Shown in pieces: positions 1 through 8,353 of a DNA stretch of 64,000 nucleotides (position 1 is the first letter of the stretch; each line of letters begins with the position of its first letter). Origin of the DNA: Micromonospora sp. CB01531 (lineage in GTDB: Bacteria; Actinomycetota; Actinomycetes; Mycobacteriales; Micromonosporaceae). Position numbers and translations under genes: made by a program. The notes below the pieces were generated by a model, which had not been told where the DNA came from, did no database searches, and saw nothing but the letters and a program-made list of their open reading frames with translations. The DNA is taken from positions 230,570 through 294,569 of the forward strand of contig NZ_LWLS01000083.1 of assembly GCF_001905095.1 (NCBI RefSeq), written 5' to 3'.

Positions 1-76
1 CGGATCGACCGCCCGCATGTTGAACTTCGCGTGTATGCCGGTCGGAGCGGCCGGACCAGGCCCTAGGCTCGTGCGC

Positions 77-1171
77 ATGACCGCCGAGCAGCTGATCTCT
101 TTCGCCCGTGGCGCTCCCTCGCTGGACATCGTCGATGTCGAGGGGCTCAAGGCCGCCGCCGTCCGCGCGTTCGACGCCGATCCCGCCGGGATCACGGCGT
201 ACGGCACCTCCGTCGGTTACCCGCCCCTGCGAAAGTGGATCGCGGACAAGCACGGCGTCGAGGCCGACCAGGTGCTGATCACCAACGGCTCCCTCCAGGC
301 CGACGCCTTCCTCTTCGACCACCTGGTCCGCCGCGGCGACGCGGTGGTGGTCGAGCGCCCCACGTACGACCGGACGCTGCTCAACCTCCAGCAGATGGGC
401 GGCGAGATCCACGGCGTGTCGATCCAGCCCGACGGTCTGGACACCGCCGAGCTGCGCAAGCTGCTGGAGTCCGGGGTGCGCCCCCGGCTGGCCCACGTCA
501 TCCCGAACTACCAGAACCCGGCGGGCGTGACCCTCTCCCTAGAGAAGCGCCGCGAGCTGCTGGACCTGGCCGCCGAGTACGGCTTCACGATCTTCGAGGA
601 CGACCCGTACGCGGACATCCGGTTCCGCGGCGAGCCGCTGCCGTCGATGCTGTCGATGGACACCCGGGGCGTGGTGGTGCACGCCTCCAGCTTCACCAAG
701 ACGGTCTGCCCGGGGGTCCGGGTCGGCTACCTGGTCGGCCCGCCGGAGTTGATCGCCGGGATCGCGAAGCGGGCGACCAACCTCTACATCTCGCCCGGCA
801 TGGTCTCCGAGGCGATCGTGCACCAGTTCTGCGTCTCCGGCGACATCGAGCGGTCGATCCAGACGGTGCGGACCGCCCTCGGCGAGCGGGCCCAGGTGCT
901 CGCGGAGTCGCTGCGCCGGCATCTGCCCGAGGCCCGGTTCGTCGAGCCGGACGGTGGCTACTTCCTCTGGGTGGAGCTGCCGGAGGACGTCGAGGTCGAC
1001 CGGGTCGCCCCGGCCGCCGCCGAGCGCGGGGTGGCCGTGGTCAAGGGCAGCGACTTCATGATCGACGGCGGTCGGCACGCGCTCCGGCTGGCGTTCTCCG
1101 CGGTGACCGCGGACCGGATCGACGAGGGTGTCCGGCGGCTGGCCGAGGCGGTGGCGGCCGTCCGTGGCTGA
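77..1171 (+). CDS. PLP-dependent aminotransferase, class I/II (2-aminoadipate/MocR-type fold)
   Basis: Encodes a fold-type I pyridoxal-phosphate aminotransferase of about 364 residues, with the pattern of the stand-alone relatives of MocR regulators (for example 2-aminoadipate or aromatic/valine aminotransferases). Seen: a nucleotide-pocket N-terminus FARGAPSLD, the NYQNPAG segment typical of the PLP-binding asparagine, the EDDPYADIRF motif with the PLP aspartate, and SSFTKTVCPGVRVGY in which Lys208 should form the Schiff base. The ATG at 77 is preferred to the ATG at 17 because family members begin close to MTAEQLISF and no HTH domain precedes it. The substrate cannot be told from sequence. 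The gene stands alone, with 365 bases before the next gene. Confidence 0.88.
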   Translation: MTAEQLISFARGAPSLDIVDVEGLKAAAVRAFDADPAGITAYGTSVGYPPLRKWIADKHGVEADQVLITNGSLQADAFLFDHLVRRGDAVVVERPTYDRTLLNLQQMGGEIHGVSIQPDGLDTAELRKLLESGVRPRLAHVIPNYQNPAGVTLSLEKRRELLDLAAEYGFTIFEDDPYADIRFRGEPLPSMLSMDTRGVVVHASSFTKTVCPGVRVGYLVGPPELIAGIAKRATNLYISPGMVSEAIVHQFCVSGDIERSIQTVRTALGERAQVLAESLRRHLPEARFVEPDGGYFLWVELPEDVEVDRVAPAAAERGVAVVKGSDFMIDGGRHALRLAFSAVTADRIDEGVRRLAEAVAAVRG

Positions 1172-1536
1172 ATTTCTGTCGGGTTTCTGACAAAAAGGCG
1201 ATGCCGACCGGTTCAGCACTCCCGCTGGGCCGGCCGGCAGCTCACAATGCTGCGAGCGCCGTTCGCCTGTCGTTGACGGGTCCGTTGCCCGGGGAGCCGC
1301 ACCCGGCCCTCGTCCGGACCACCGGCGCGCGCAGCACAACTCCCGCCCCAAAGGGTGCCGGGTGGGCCGTGTCGCCCCTCACCCCCCTGACGCGGCCGGC
1401 CCGCCCGGCACCACCTTCGCGGCGTCGGGACGCGTGACGCCGGTCGCAGCGCTGCCGCCGTTGCCGGCCCGCTCGGGCTGCGATTCGCCCCGATCGGCGT
1501 AACCTGCAAGCCGCAGCACCGTCGGAAGGGGGCGAG
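1172..1536. other. Intergenic gap, no gene seen
   Basis: This stretch between the aminotransferase and corA shows no frame with a credible ribosome site and no clear terminator hairpin. It presumably holds the corA promoter. Confidence 0.5.
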
Positions 1537-2685
1537 ATGACGGACCGGGTGGCACGCGAGCGCACCGCCGGGCAGAACGGCGGGCGGATGATCAGACCAC
1601 GGGCCTGGGCGGCACCGGTACGCGCCATGTCCCGCATCCTCAACGCCGACGGGTCCCCCCGGACGCCCGAGCCGGCCGACACCGGCCGCAGCGGGATCGT
1701 CGACTGCGGCCTCTACGTGGACGGCAAGCGCCAGTCGGGCGAGTGGGGTTACGCCGCGGCCCTGGCGGCGGCCCACAAGGAGCGCAACGCCTTCGTCTGG
1801 CTCGGCCTGCACGAGCCGGAACTGGACGAGATGAGCGCGATCGCCGCCACCTACGGCCTGCACGAGCTCGCCGTGGAGGACGCGGTCAAGGCCGAGCAGC
1901 GGCCCAAGCTGGAGCGCTTCGGCGAGGTGACGTTCCTGGTGCTGCGCACCGCCCGCTACTGCGAGCACGCGGAGCTGACGGAGAACTCCGAGGTGGTGGA
2001 GACCGGCCAGGTGATGCTCTTCATCGGGCCGAACTTCCTGATCAGCGTCCGGCACGGCGACGCCTGTCGGCTCGCGCCGGTCCGGGCCGACCTGGAGGAG
2101 AAGCGGGACCTGCTGCGGCACGGCCCGTGGGCGGTCGCGTACGCGGTCACCGACCGGGTGGTGGACCTCTACCTGGAGGTCGCCGACCGGCTGGAGGACG
2201 ACCTCGACGTGTTGGAGGCGGACGTCTTCGACCGGCAGGGCAGCGGGCGGATCCAGCGGATCTACCAGATGAAGCGGGAGCTGGTGGAGTTCAAGCGGGC
2301 GGTGGCACCGTTGCAGCGTCCGCTGCTCACCCTCACCTCCCAGGTCAACCGCGAGGTGCCGGAGGAGATCCGGCGCTACTTCCGGGACGTGCAGGACCAC
2401 CTCAGCCGCACCGTGGAGCAGGTCAGCTCGTACGACGACCTGCTGAACTCGATCCTCCAGGCCCGGCTGGCCCAGGTCACCGTCGACCAGAACAACGACA
2501 TGCGCAAGATCGCCGCCTGGGCCGCCATCGCTGCGGTGTGGACCGCGATCGCCGGTATCTACGGCATGAACTTCGATGTCATGCCTGAGTTGAAGTGGAC
2601 GTACGGCTACCCGGTCGTGCTGGCGGTCATGCTCACCATCTCACTCGCCCTCTACCGCTGGTTCCGCCGCAACGGCTGGCTGTAG
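1537..2685 (+). CDS. corA: CorA-family magnesium/cobalt transporter
   Basis: Inner-membrane divalent cation channel of 382 residues. The signature GMN of the CorA pore loop is at residues 343-345 (YGMNFDVMPEL), between two C-terminal membrane helices (roughly 322-342 and 355-375); the rest is a charged, helical cytoplasmic domain, as in the family. The ATG at 1537 is preceded by GGAAGGGGGCGAG. An internal ATG at 1627 would shorten the protein by 30 residues and cannot be excluded. Monocistronic: a strong hairpin follows directly. CorA channels work as pentamers (family knowledge). Confidence 0.93.
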   Translation: MTDRVARERTAGQNGGRMIRPRAWAAPVRAMSRILNADGSPRTPEPADTGRSGIVDCGLYVDGKRQSGEWGYAAALAAAHKERNAFVWLGLHEPELDEMSAIAATYGLHELAVEDAVKAEQRPKLERFGEVTFLVLRTARYCEHAELTENSEVVETGQVMLFIGPNFLISVRHGDACRLAPVRADLEEKRDLLRHGPWAVAYAVTDRVVDLYLEVADRLEDDLDVLEADVFDRQGSGRIQRIYQMKRELVEFKRAVAPLQRPLLTLTSQVNREVPEEIRRYFRDVQDHLSRTVEQVSSYDDLLNSILQARLAQVTVDQNNDMRKIAAWAAIAAVWTAIAGIYGMNFDVMPELKWTYGYPVVLAVMLTISLALYRWFRRNGWL

Positions 2686-2703
2686 CCGGTCCCGGGCAAC
2701 CGA

Positions 2704-2730
2704 AAGCGCCGGCCCGCACGGCCGGCGCTT
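2704..2730. terminator. Bidirectional hairpin between corA and the convergent gene
   Basis: Perfect 11-bp stem AAGCGCCGGCC / GGCCGGCGCTT with a short loop, lying between the convergent ends of corA and the minus-strand membrane protein gene. Confidence 0.7.
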
Positions 2731-2746
2731 CCGTGGTCGACCCGGG

Positions 2747-3499
2747 TCAGCGGCCACCGCTGGACTTGGCGGAGTTCTTCCCCGCGTTCACTGCCTTGCT
2801 GACGTCGGTGGCCGGGCGGCCGGAGCTGTCCCGGGCACCCTCGGCGACCGACGGGACCTTGTCGGTCGGCTGGATCACCGGCTGGCTGCTGGACTTGGCG
2901 GTGGCCGCGCTGCCGTTGCCGGCCGTCGTCGAGCTGCCGGCACCGGTCCTGCCGGCCTGGGTCACCTTCGCGGTCGGGTCGGGGGTCTCCACCACGATGG
3001 TGTCGACGTCCTCGCGCATCGGCTCCAGCGTTCCGGTCGGGTCGTACTCGGCCCACTCCTGCTGCTCGCGGCGGCGGCGCATGGCCATCGCGCCGGCCAG
3101 GCCGGCCACCGCGCCGGCGGCGAACAGGCCCGTCATCATGCCCCGCGACCGCTTCCGCTTCCTGGCGGCCTTGAGGTTCTTCGCCTTGGCCTGCCGCGTC
3201 ACCGCGGCCTTCCGGGCGGCCGTCCGGCCAACCACCGCCTTCTTGCCCGCGGCCTCGGCCTGCGCGTTGCGCACGGCCAGGACCAGCGGCGCGAGCGTGG
3301 CCGCCGTCGAAGCGAGCCCGTCCGACGCCCGGTCCCGGACCATGATCGCGGTGGGCGCGGCGGCAGCCCGGGCTGCCTGGACCCGCGGGCCGACACCCTT
3401 CGCGGCATGCGCCGCGGCCTGCCTCAGGTGACCGATGCCCTGGCTCAGCTCCGCCTTCGCGAGCTGCCCCTGGGTCTTACGCCGCCCGATTCCAAACAC
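2747..3499 (-). CDS. Basic coiled membrane protein, DUF5324-like
   Basis: Protein of about 250 residues of unknown function. The N-terminal half is alanine- and lysine-rich and predicted helical; a basic stretch KAARKRKRSRG precedes one membrane helix (GMMTGLFAAGAVAGLAGAMAM), followed by a low-complexity Ser/Thr/Gly tail. The GTG at 3497-3499 is chosen because AGGAGGTGGGAC sits just upstream. Actinobacteria often keep a DUF5324-type protein of this architecture beside the cyclophilin and rhomboid genes, as here (recalled, not searched). It is divergent from the cyclophilin gene. Confidence 0.7.
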   Translation of the reverse strand: MFGIGRRKTQGQLAKAELSQGIGHLRQAAAHAAKGVGPRVQAARAAAAPTAIMVRDRASDGLASTAATLAPLVLAVRNAQAEAAGKKAVVGRTAARKAAVTRQAKAKNLKAARKRKRSRGMMTGLFAAGAVAGLAGAMAMRRRREQQEWAEYDPTGTLEPMREDVDTIVVETPDPTAKVTQAGRTGAGSSTTAGNGSAATAKSSSQPVIQPTDKVPSVAEGARDSSGRPATDVSKAVNAGKNSAKSSGGR

Positions 3500-3616
3500 G
3501 GTCCCACCTCCTGGGAGTTGTTCCTCCGTCATCCTCCACCTTCGGATGCCTCCGCATGGCCAGATCGGGCACATGGGAGGATCCGCAAGGAACTGACCAA
3601 CGAGTGAGGAGTACCC

Positions 3617-4147
3617 GTGGCCGAGGCTGTCTACGCCACCTTGCACACCAACGCTGGCCCGATCCGGCTGGAGCTCTTCCCCAACCACGCGCCGAAGACC
3701 GTCCGCAACTTCGTCGAGCTGGCCGAGGGCACGAAGGAATACATCGACCCGCGGACCGGCCAGCCGGGTAGCGGGCCGTACTACGACGGCACCGTCTCGC
3801 ACCGCGTGATCAGCGGGTTCATGGTCCAGATGGGCGACCCGACCGGCACCGGTCGCGGCGGCCCGGGCTACAAGTTCGCCGACGAGTTCCACCCGGAGCT
3901 GCGCTTCGACCGCCCCTACCTGCTGGCGATGGCGAACGCCGGGCCGGGCACCAACGGCTCGCAGTTCTTCATCACGGTCTCCCAGACGCCGCACCTGAAC
4001 AACCGGCACACCATCTTCGGGCAGGTCGCCGACGAGCAGTCGGCGAAGGTCGTGGACTCGATCGCGAACACCCCGACCGGCCCGAGCGACCGGCCGCTGC
4101 AGGACGTGGTCATCGAGCGCGTCGAGATCGAGCGCAAGCCGTCCTGA
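3617..4147 (+). CDS. Cyclophilin-type peptidyl-prolyl cis-trans isomerase
   Basis: Cytoplasmic prolyl isomerase of 176 residues without a signal peptide. Family motifs are plain: FHRVISGFMVQMGD-like (here SHRVISGFMVQMGDPTGTG), LAMANAGPGTNGSQFFIT, and HTIFGQV. It starts at GTG 3617 behind GTGAGGAGTACCC. It accelerates protein folding by cis-trans isomerisation of X-Pro bonds (family knowledge). The rhomboid gene follows 25 bases later in the same direction, so the two may be co-transcribed. Confidence 0.95.
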   Translation: MAEAVYATLHTNAGPIRLELFPNHAPKTVRNFVELAEGTKEYIDPRTGQPGSGPYYDGTVSHRVISGFMVQMGDPTGTGRGGPGYKFADEFHPELRFDRPYLLAMANAGPGTNGSQFFITVSQTPHLNNRHTIFGQVADEQSAKVVDSIANTPTGPSDRPLQDVVIERVEIERKPS

Positions 4148-4172
4148 CCACGGCCCGGGTACCTTTGCTCGC

Positions 4173-5117
4173 ATGACTGAGCGCTCCGGGCAGACAGGTG
4201 ACGCCACCGGAGGACCGGTGCCGACCCCTCCGGTCTGCTACCGGCACCCCGATCGGGAGACGTACGTCCGGTGCACCCGGTGTGACCGGCCGATCTGCCC
4301 GGAGTGCATGCGGGACGCCTCCGTCGGCCACCAGTGCCCCGAGTGCGTCAGCGAGGGACGTCGTAGCGTGCGGCCGGCGCGTACCGCCTTCGGTGGCGGT
4401 GCCGCCGGCCGCCAGGGCTACGTCACGAAGACCCTGATCGCGTTGAACGTGCTGGTCATGATCCTGTCCATCGCCTCGGACCGGGGCGGGGACGCGGCCG
4501 TCGGCGGCTCCGGCTTCGGCGGCCTGCTCGGCGGCTCCACCCCGCTGACCGACTGGGGTGCGGTGCTCGGCCAGGCCGTCTTCCCCGACGGCACCGTCGG
4601 CGGGGTCGCCCAGGGGCAGTGGTACCGGCTGGTCACCGCGATGTTCCTGCACTACGGCGTGGTGCACCTGCTGCTCAACATGTGGGCGCTCTGGGTGCTC
4701 GGCCGGAACCTGGAGGCGGTGCTCGGTCCGCTGCGTTTCCTCGCGCTCTATCTGATCGCCGGGCTCGGCGGCAACGTCGCGGTCTACCTGTTCAGTCCGG
4801 TCAACCAGCCATCGGCCGGGGCGTCCACCGCCATCTTCGGCCTGTTCGCCGCGATCTTCGTGATCATGCGACGGCTGGGCCGGGACACCTCGGCCATCCT
4901 GCCGATCCTGGTGATCAACCTGATCTTCACATTCACCGTGCCGGGCATCTCCATCGCCGGTCACCTGGGCGGCCTGGTCACCGGCGCGGTGATGGCGCTG
5001 GTCCTGGCGTACGCGCCGCGGATGCGGCGGACCGGGTTCCAGGCGGCGGGCGGGGCGATCGTGCTGGTCGCGCTCCTCGGGTTGATCCTCGTCCGCACCG
5101 CGATGCTCACCGGCTGA
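4173..5117 (+). CDS. Rhomboid-family intramembrane serine protease with N-terminal zinc-binding domain
   Basis: 314-residue membrane protease. Residues about 22-59 hold a Cys/His cluster (CTRCDRPICPECM ... CPECV) like a B-box/zinc ribbon, common in actinobacterial rhomboids. Six or so membrane helices follow. The catalytic dyad is predicted as Ser218 in GASTAIFG and His264 in AGHLGG; the usual GxSG motif has Thr after Ser here. Rhomboids cut substrate helices within the bilayer; the substrate here is unknown. It lies directly behind the cyclophilin gene, an arrangement conserved in actinomycetes. Confidence 0.92.
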   Translation: MTERSGQTGDATGGPVPTPPVCYRHPDRETYVRCTRCDRPICPECMRDASVGHQCPECVSEGRRSVRPARTAFGGGAAGRQGYVTKTLIALNVLVMILSIASDRGGDAAVGGSGFGGLLGGSTPLTDWGAVLGQAVFPDGTVGGVAQGQWYRLVTAMFLHYGVVHLLLNMWALWVLGRNLEAVLGPLRFLALYLIAGLGGNVAVYLFSPVNQPSAGASTAIFGLFAAIFVIMRRLGRDTSAILPILVINLIFTFTVPGISIAGHLGGLVTGAVMALVLAYAPRMRRTGFQAAGGAIVLVALLGLILVRTAMLTG

Positions 5118-5122
5118 ACGGG

Positions 5123-5148
5123 CGCCCGGCCCGCCCTGCCGCCGGGCG
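5123..5148. terminator. Short hairpin between convergent genes
   Basis: CGCCCGGC pairs with GCCGGGCG across 10 bases, between the convergent rhomboid gene and the PH-domain gene. No T-tract, so only a tentative terminator. Confidence 0.4.
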
Positions 5149-5150
5149 GG

Positions 5151-5588
5151 TCAGCCGGTCCCGGCGGCGCGGGCGGCGCGCAGCGCCTCGGCCACCTCTT
5201 CCGGCGGCGCGTCCAGGTCATACCGGCCGAACAGGTGCAACGACTCGCCCGCGTCGATCTCCAGCGTCTCGGCGGTCAGCCCCCGTCGGGTACGCCGTTC
5301 CACCCGGATCGCCTCCACGGCCGGCCAGGGCAGCCGCCGGCGGCCGGCGAAGCCCTGGATCACCGTGACGCCCTCCGCGTCCACAGCCAGCCGGACCGGC
5401 GCGACCAGATCACGTACCCCCCAACCGGCCAGCGCCGCGGCGGCCAGCCCGGCGAGCACGAGCTGGACCCGGTCGCCGCCGGCGAAGAGCAGGCCGAGCG
5501 CGACCAGGACGAGCGCCGCGACCAGCTTGGCCACCGGCAGGACCGCGGGCACCCGCCACTGCCGGGCCGGAGTCGACTGGGGATGCAC
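5151..5588 (-). CDS. Small membrane protein with bacterial PH domain
   Basis: About 145 residues. Two adjacent N-terminal hydrophobic segments (LVAALVLVALGLLFAGG and VLAGLAAAALAGWG) are followed by a soluble part beginning VRLAVDAEGVTVIQGFAGRRRLPWPAVEAIRV, the typical strand pattern of bacterial PH domains (bPH/DUF-type). Function unknown; such proteins sit in the membrane with the PH-like part in the cytoplasm. The GTG at 5586-5588 is chosen because the frame upstream of it is only the antisense of the thiolase region. Such a gene beside the rhomboid locus is common in actinomycetes (recalled). Confidence 0.72.
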   Translation of the reverse strand: MHPQSTPARQWRVPAVLPVAKLVAALVLVALGLLFAGGDRVQLVLAGLAAAALAGWGVRDLVAPVRLAVDAEGVTVIQGFAGRRRLPWPAVEAIRVERRTRRGLTAETLEIDAGESLHLFGRYDLDAPPEEVAEALRAARAAGTG

Positions 5589-5702
5589 GGTCCCAGCATG
5601 CCAGCCGACCCGTCCCCGGCGCGACGGACGGGTAGCGGGGGGAGGACGCCCGGCCGGGTGAGGACGTAGGATCGGGGCAGCCCAAGTTACCGGGGAGTAA
5701 AC

Positions 5703-6875
5703 ATGAGTGACGCGGTCATCGTCGGTGCGGTACGGACCCCGGTCGGGCGGCGCAAGGGCAGCCTCGCCGGCGTGCATCCGGTCGACCTCTCGGCGCATGT
5801 GCTGCGCGCCCTCGCCGAGCGGACCGGCATCGACCCGGGTCAGGTCGACGACGTGGTCTGGGGCTGTGTGTCCCAGGTCGGCGAGCAGTCGTGGAACGTG
5901 GCGCGCAACGCCGTCCTCGCCGCCGGTTGGCCCGAGTCGGTCCCCGGCACCACTCTCGACCGGCAGTGCGGGTCGAGCCAGCAGGCACTGCACTTCGCCG
6001 CCGCCACCGTCCTCTCCGGTCAGGCCGACCTGGTGGTCGCCGGTGGCGTCGAGTCGATGACCCGGGTGCCGATGGGCTCCAGCGTGGCCGGCGGGATGCC
6101 GTTCAGCGCGGCGATCCTGGAGCGCTACCGCGGCGTCGAGGGCGTCGCCGCGGACAGCCCGCTGCCGTTCAACCAGGGCGTCGGGGCCGAGCTGATGGCG
6201 GAGCGGTGGCGCTTCTCGCGTAGCCAGCTCGACGAGTTCGCGCTGGCCAGCCACGAGAAGGCGGCCGCCGCGCAGGACGCCGGGGCGTTCGACCCGGAGC
6301 TGGCCCCGGTGGCGCTCGCCGACGGCGGCAAGTTCACCGCCGACGAGGGCATCCGTCGGGACACCTCGCTGGCCAAGCTCGGTGAGCTGGCCACCCCGTT
6401 CAAGGCCGACGGCGTGGTCACCGCCGGCTCCGCGTCGCAGATCTCCGACGGGGCCGCGGCGCTCGCGGTCACCACCAGCGAGTGGGCCAGCCGGCACGGA
6501 CTGCGCCCGCTCGCCCGCGTACACACCGCCGTGGTCGCCGCCGACGATCCGGTCACCATGCTCACCGCCCCCATCCCGGCCACCGCCAAGGCGCTGCGCC
6601 GCGCGGGGCTGGGCATCGAGGAGATCGGCGTGTACGAGGTGAACGAGGCGTTCGCCCCGGTGCCGCTGGCCTGGCTGGCGGAGACCGAGGCGGACCCGGA
6701 GCGGCTCAACCCGCGTGGCGGGGCGATCGCCCTCGGCCACCCGCTCGGCGCGTCCGGCGCCCGGATCATGATCACCATGCTTCAGCACATGCGGGACAAC
6801 GGGATCCGCTACGGCCTGCAGACCATGTGCGAGGGCGGCGGCATGGCCAACGCCACCATCGTCGAGCTGCTCTGA
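5703..6875 (+). CDS. Thiolase (acetyl-CoA C-acyltransferase)
   Basis: 390-residue thiolase-fold enzyme. It has the nucleophile Cys89 in LDRQCGSSQQA, the NEAF motif (NEAFAPVPLAW), the active-site histidine in GGAIALGHPLGASGARI, and the second cysteine in MCEGGGMANATIVE. It should catalyse CoA-dependent cleavage or condensation of 3-ketoacyl-CoA; whether it is catabolic (FadA/steroid type) or biosynthetic (acetoacetyl-CoA) cannot be settled without its partners, and none are adjacent. ATG at 5703 follows GGGGAGTAAAC. Confidence 0.93.
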   Translation: MSDAVIVGAVRTPVGRRKGSLAGVHPVDLSAHVLRALAERTGIDPGQVDDVVWGCVSQVGEQSWNVARNAVLAAGWPESVPGTTLDRQCGSSQQALHFAAATVLSGQADLVVAGGVESMTRVPMGSSVAGGMPFSAAILERYRGVEGVAADSPLPFNQGVGAELMAERWRFSRSQLDEFALASHEKAAAAQDAGAFDPELAPVALADGGKFTADEGIRRDTSLAKLGELATPFKADGVVTAGSASQISDGAAALAVTTSEWASRHGLRPLARVHTAVVAADDPVTMLTAPIPATAKALRRAGLGIEEIGVYEVNEAFAPVPLAWLAETEADPERLNPRGGAIALGHPLGASGARIMITMLQHMRDNGIRYGLQTMCEGGGMANATIVELL

Positions 6876-6925
6876 TCGGACGATCTCCGCGCCCGCCGGT
6901 CGGCCACCCGTCCGGCCGGAACTGG

Positions 6926-6948
6926 TGATCGCCGCCACCCGGCGATCA
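6926..6948. terminator. Hairpin downstream of the thiolase gene
   Basis: TGATCGCCG and CGGCGATCA form a short stem about 50 bases past the thiolase stop, followed by a second GCCCGCC/GGCGGGC stem. Probable intrinsic terminator region. Confidence 0.45.
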
Positions 6949-7079
6949 CGGGCTCGCCCGCCCTCGGCGGGCTGGGCCGGGGCCGGAGGCCGGACAACGA
7001 GTGCGATTTGCATGGCTGGAAGTTCCAGAAATCGGGGGTGACCCATATCACCCCTGCTCACATGCTCGTTGCATCTTGC

Positions 7080-7592
7080 ATGGACGTGTTCTCGCGAACG
7101 TTCCTTCCGGCCGCCGCCGAGACCGGCCTGGCGACCCAGACCGTGAGCCGGCACATGCCGGTGTTCCGCCGGTGCGTGGGCTCCGGCGACGCCACCATCC
7201 TGGTGACCCGATGCAGCCGCCCGGACCATCCGATCGGCGGCGAGTACCTGATGCTCCTCACCCATCGCCGCCTGGTGGTGACCCAGCAGACCCGGGTGCT
7301 GCACCGGCTGCGCCTGCACCTCAACACCGAACTGCGCGAGCTGAGCAACGTGACCTGGAGCCCGGATCCCCGGTCGCACAGCGTCGAGCTGGCCGCCACC
7401 GCGATCGACGGGGTCCGCGAGCGGTTCCTCATCCGTACCCACCACCCGAAGCAGGTGTGGCAGGTCGACGCCCTACTCAACCACGCCTTCCGGACCCGGC
7501 TCCGGACGTCGGCGGAGCGGCTGGTCGCCACCATCGGCGAGCCGCCGGTCGGCACCCGCCCGGCCGTGTTCCGCCCGGCGCCGGTGCGCTGA
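7080..7592 (+). CDS. Hypothetical protein with PH-like strand pattern
   Basis: About 170 residues, not recognised with certainty. The middle (GEYLMLLTHRRLVVTQQ, then alternating hydrophobic segments and NVTWSPD) resembles the beta-rich core of bacterial PH-like or YokE-type domains; no signal peptide or membrane helix. The start is uncertain: ATG at 7080 (MDVFSRTF) gives a compact protein, while ATG at 7008 adds 24 residues with a less coding-like composition. It is followed after 68 bases by the two-component genes but probably has its own promoter. Confidence 0.6.
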   Translation: MDVFSRTFLPAAAETGLATQTVSRHMPVFRRCVGSGDATILVTRCSRPDHPIGGEYLMLLTHRRLVVTQQTRVLHRLRLHLNTELRELSNVTWSPDPRSHSVELAATAIDGVRERFLIRTHHPKQVWQVDALLNHAFRTRLRTSAERLVATIGEPPVGTRPAVFRPAPVR

Positions 7593-7660
7593 CCGGCTCC
7601 TTACCGAACCCGAACAGTCCCTGACGTCCCGGTCGGGCGCCGGTCGGTAATCATTGGCCG

Positions 7661-8353
7661 GTGACCGCCGACACCGCGCCGCGCGGGCTCGTTCTCGTGG
7701 TCGAGGACGAGCCGACCATCGCCGATCTGGTCCGGCTCTACCTGGCCTGGGACGGGTTCGGCGTACACCTGGAACGGGACGGCACGGCCGGGCTGGCCGC
7801 CGCGCGGCGGTTGCGCCCGGTGGCCTGCGTGCTCGACATCGCGCTGCCCGGCCTGGCCGGGACCGAGATCTGCCGGCGGCTACGCGAGGCCGGCGACTGG
7901 ACGCCGGTCATCTTCCTCACCGCCCGGGACGACGAGGTCGACCGGATCGTCGGCCTGGAACTGGGCGCGGACGACTACGTGACCAAGCCGTTCAGCCCGC
8001 GCGAGCTGGTCGCCCGGGTGCGGGCGGTGCTGCGCCGGGCCGCCGGGGCGGCCGCCGGGGCCGAGCAGCCCCGGGTGGTCGGCGCGGTCACCCTGGACCC
8101 GGCCCGCCGGACGGTCACCGCGGCCGGCGCCCCGGTCCAGCTCACCTCCACCGAGTTCGACCTGCTCGCGCACCTGATGGCCCGGCCCGGCCGGGTCTTC
8201 ACCCGGGAGGAACTGCTGGCCGGCGTCTGGGGGTACGCCGCGCACGCCGGCACCCGGACGGTGGACGTGCACGTCGCGCAGGTACGCGCCAAGCTCGGCC
8301 CGGCCAGCGTGATCCGCACCCACCGCGGCGTCGGGTACGCGGCCGATGCCTGA
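7661..8353 (+). CDS. OmpR/PhoB-family response regulator
   Basis: 230 residues: a receiver domain (acidic pair VEDE, phosphoacceptor Asp59 in VLDIALPG, conserved Lys in VTKPFSP) and a winged-helix DNA-binding domain ending in RTHRGVGYAAD. It begins with GTG 7661. Its last 8 bases overlap the histidine kinase gene, so the two are translationally coupled and surely form one signalling pair. The input signal is unknown; the lipoprotein gene behind the kinase may be part of the same unit. Confidence 0.95.
   Translation: MTADTAPRGLVLVVEDEPTIADLVRLYLAWDGFGVHLERDGTAGLAAARRLRPVACVLDIALPGLAGTEICRRLREAGDWTPVIFLTARDDEVDRIVGLELGADDYVTKPFSPRELVARVRAVLRRAAGAAAGAEQPRVVGAVTLDPARRTVTAAGAPVQLTSTEFDLLAHLMARPGRVFTREELLAGVWGYAAHAGTRTVDVHVAQVRAKLGPASVIRTHRGVGYAADA

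Noticed and set aside
5589..7445. Long minus-strand frame extending the PH-domain gene across the thiolase region
   Set aside because: It is antisense to the thiolase and the next gene; the PH protein has a natural start at 5588.
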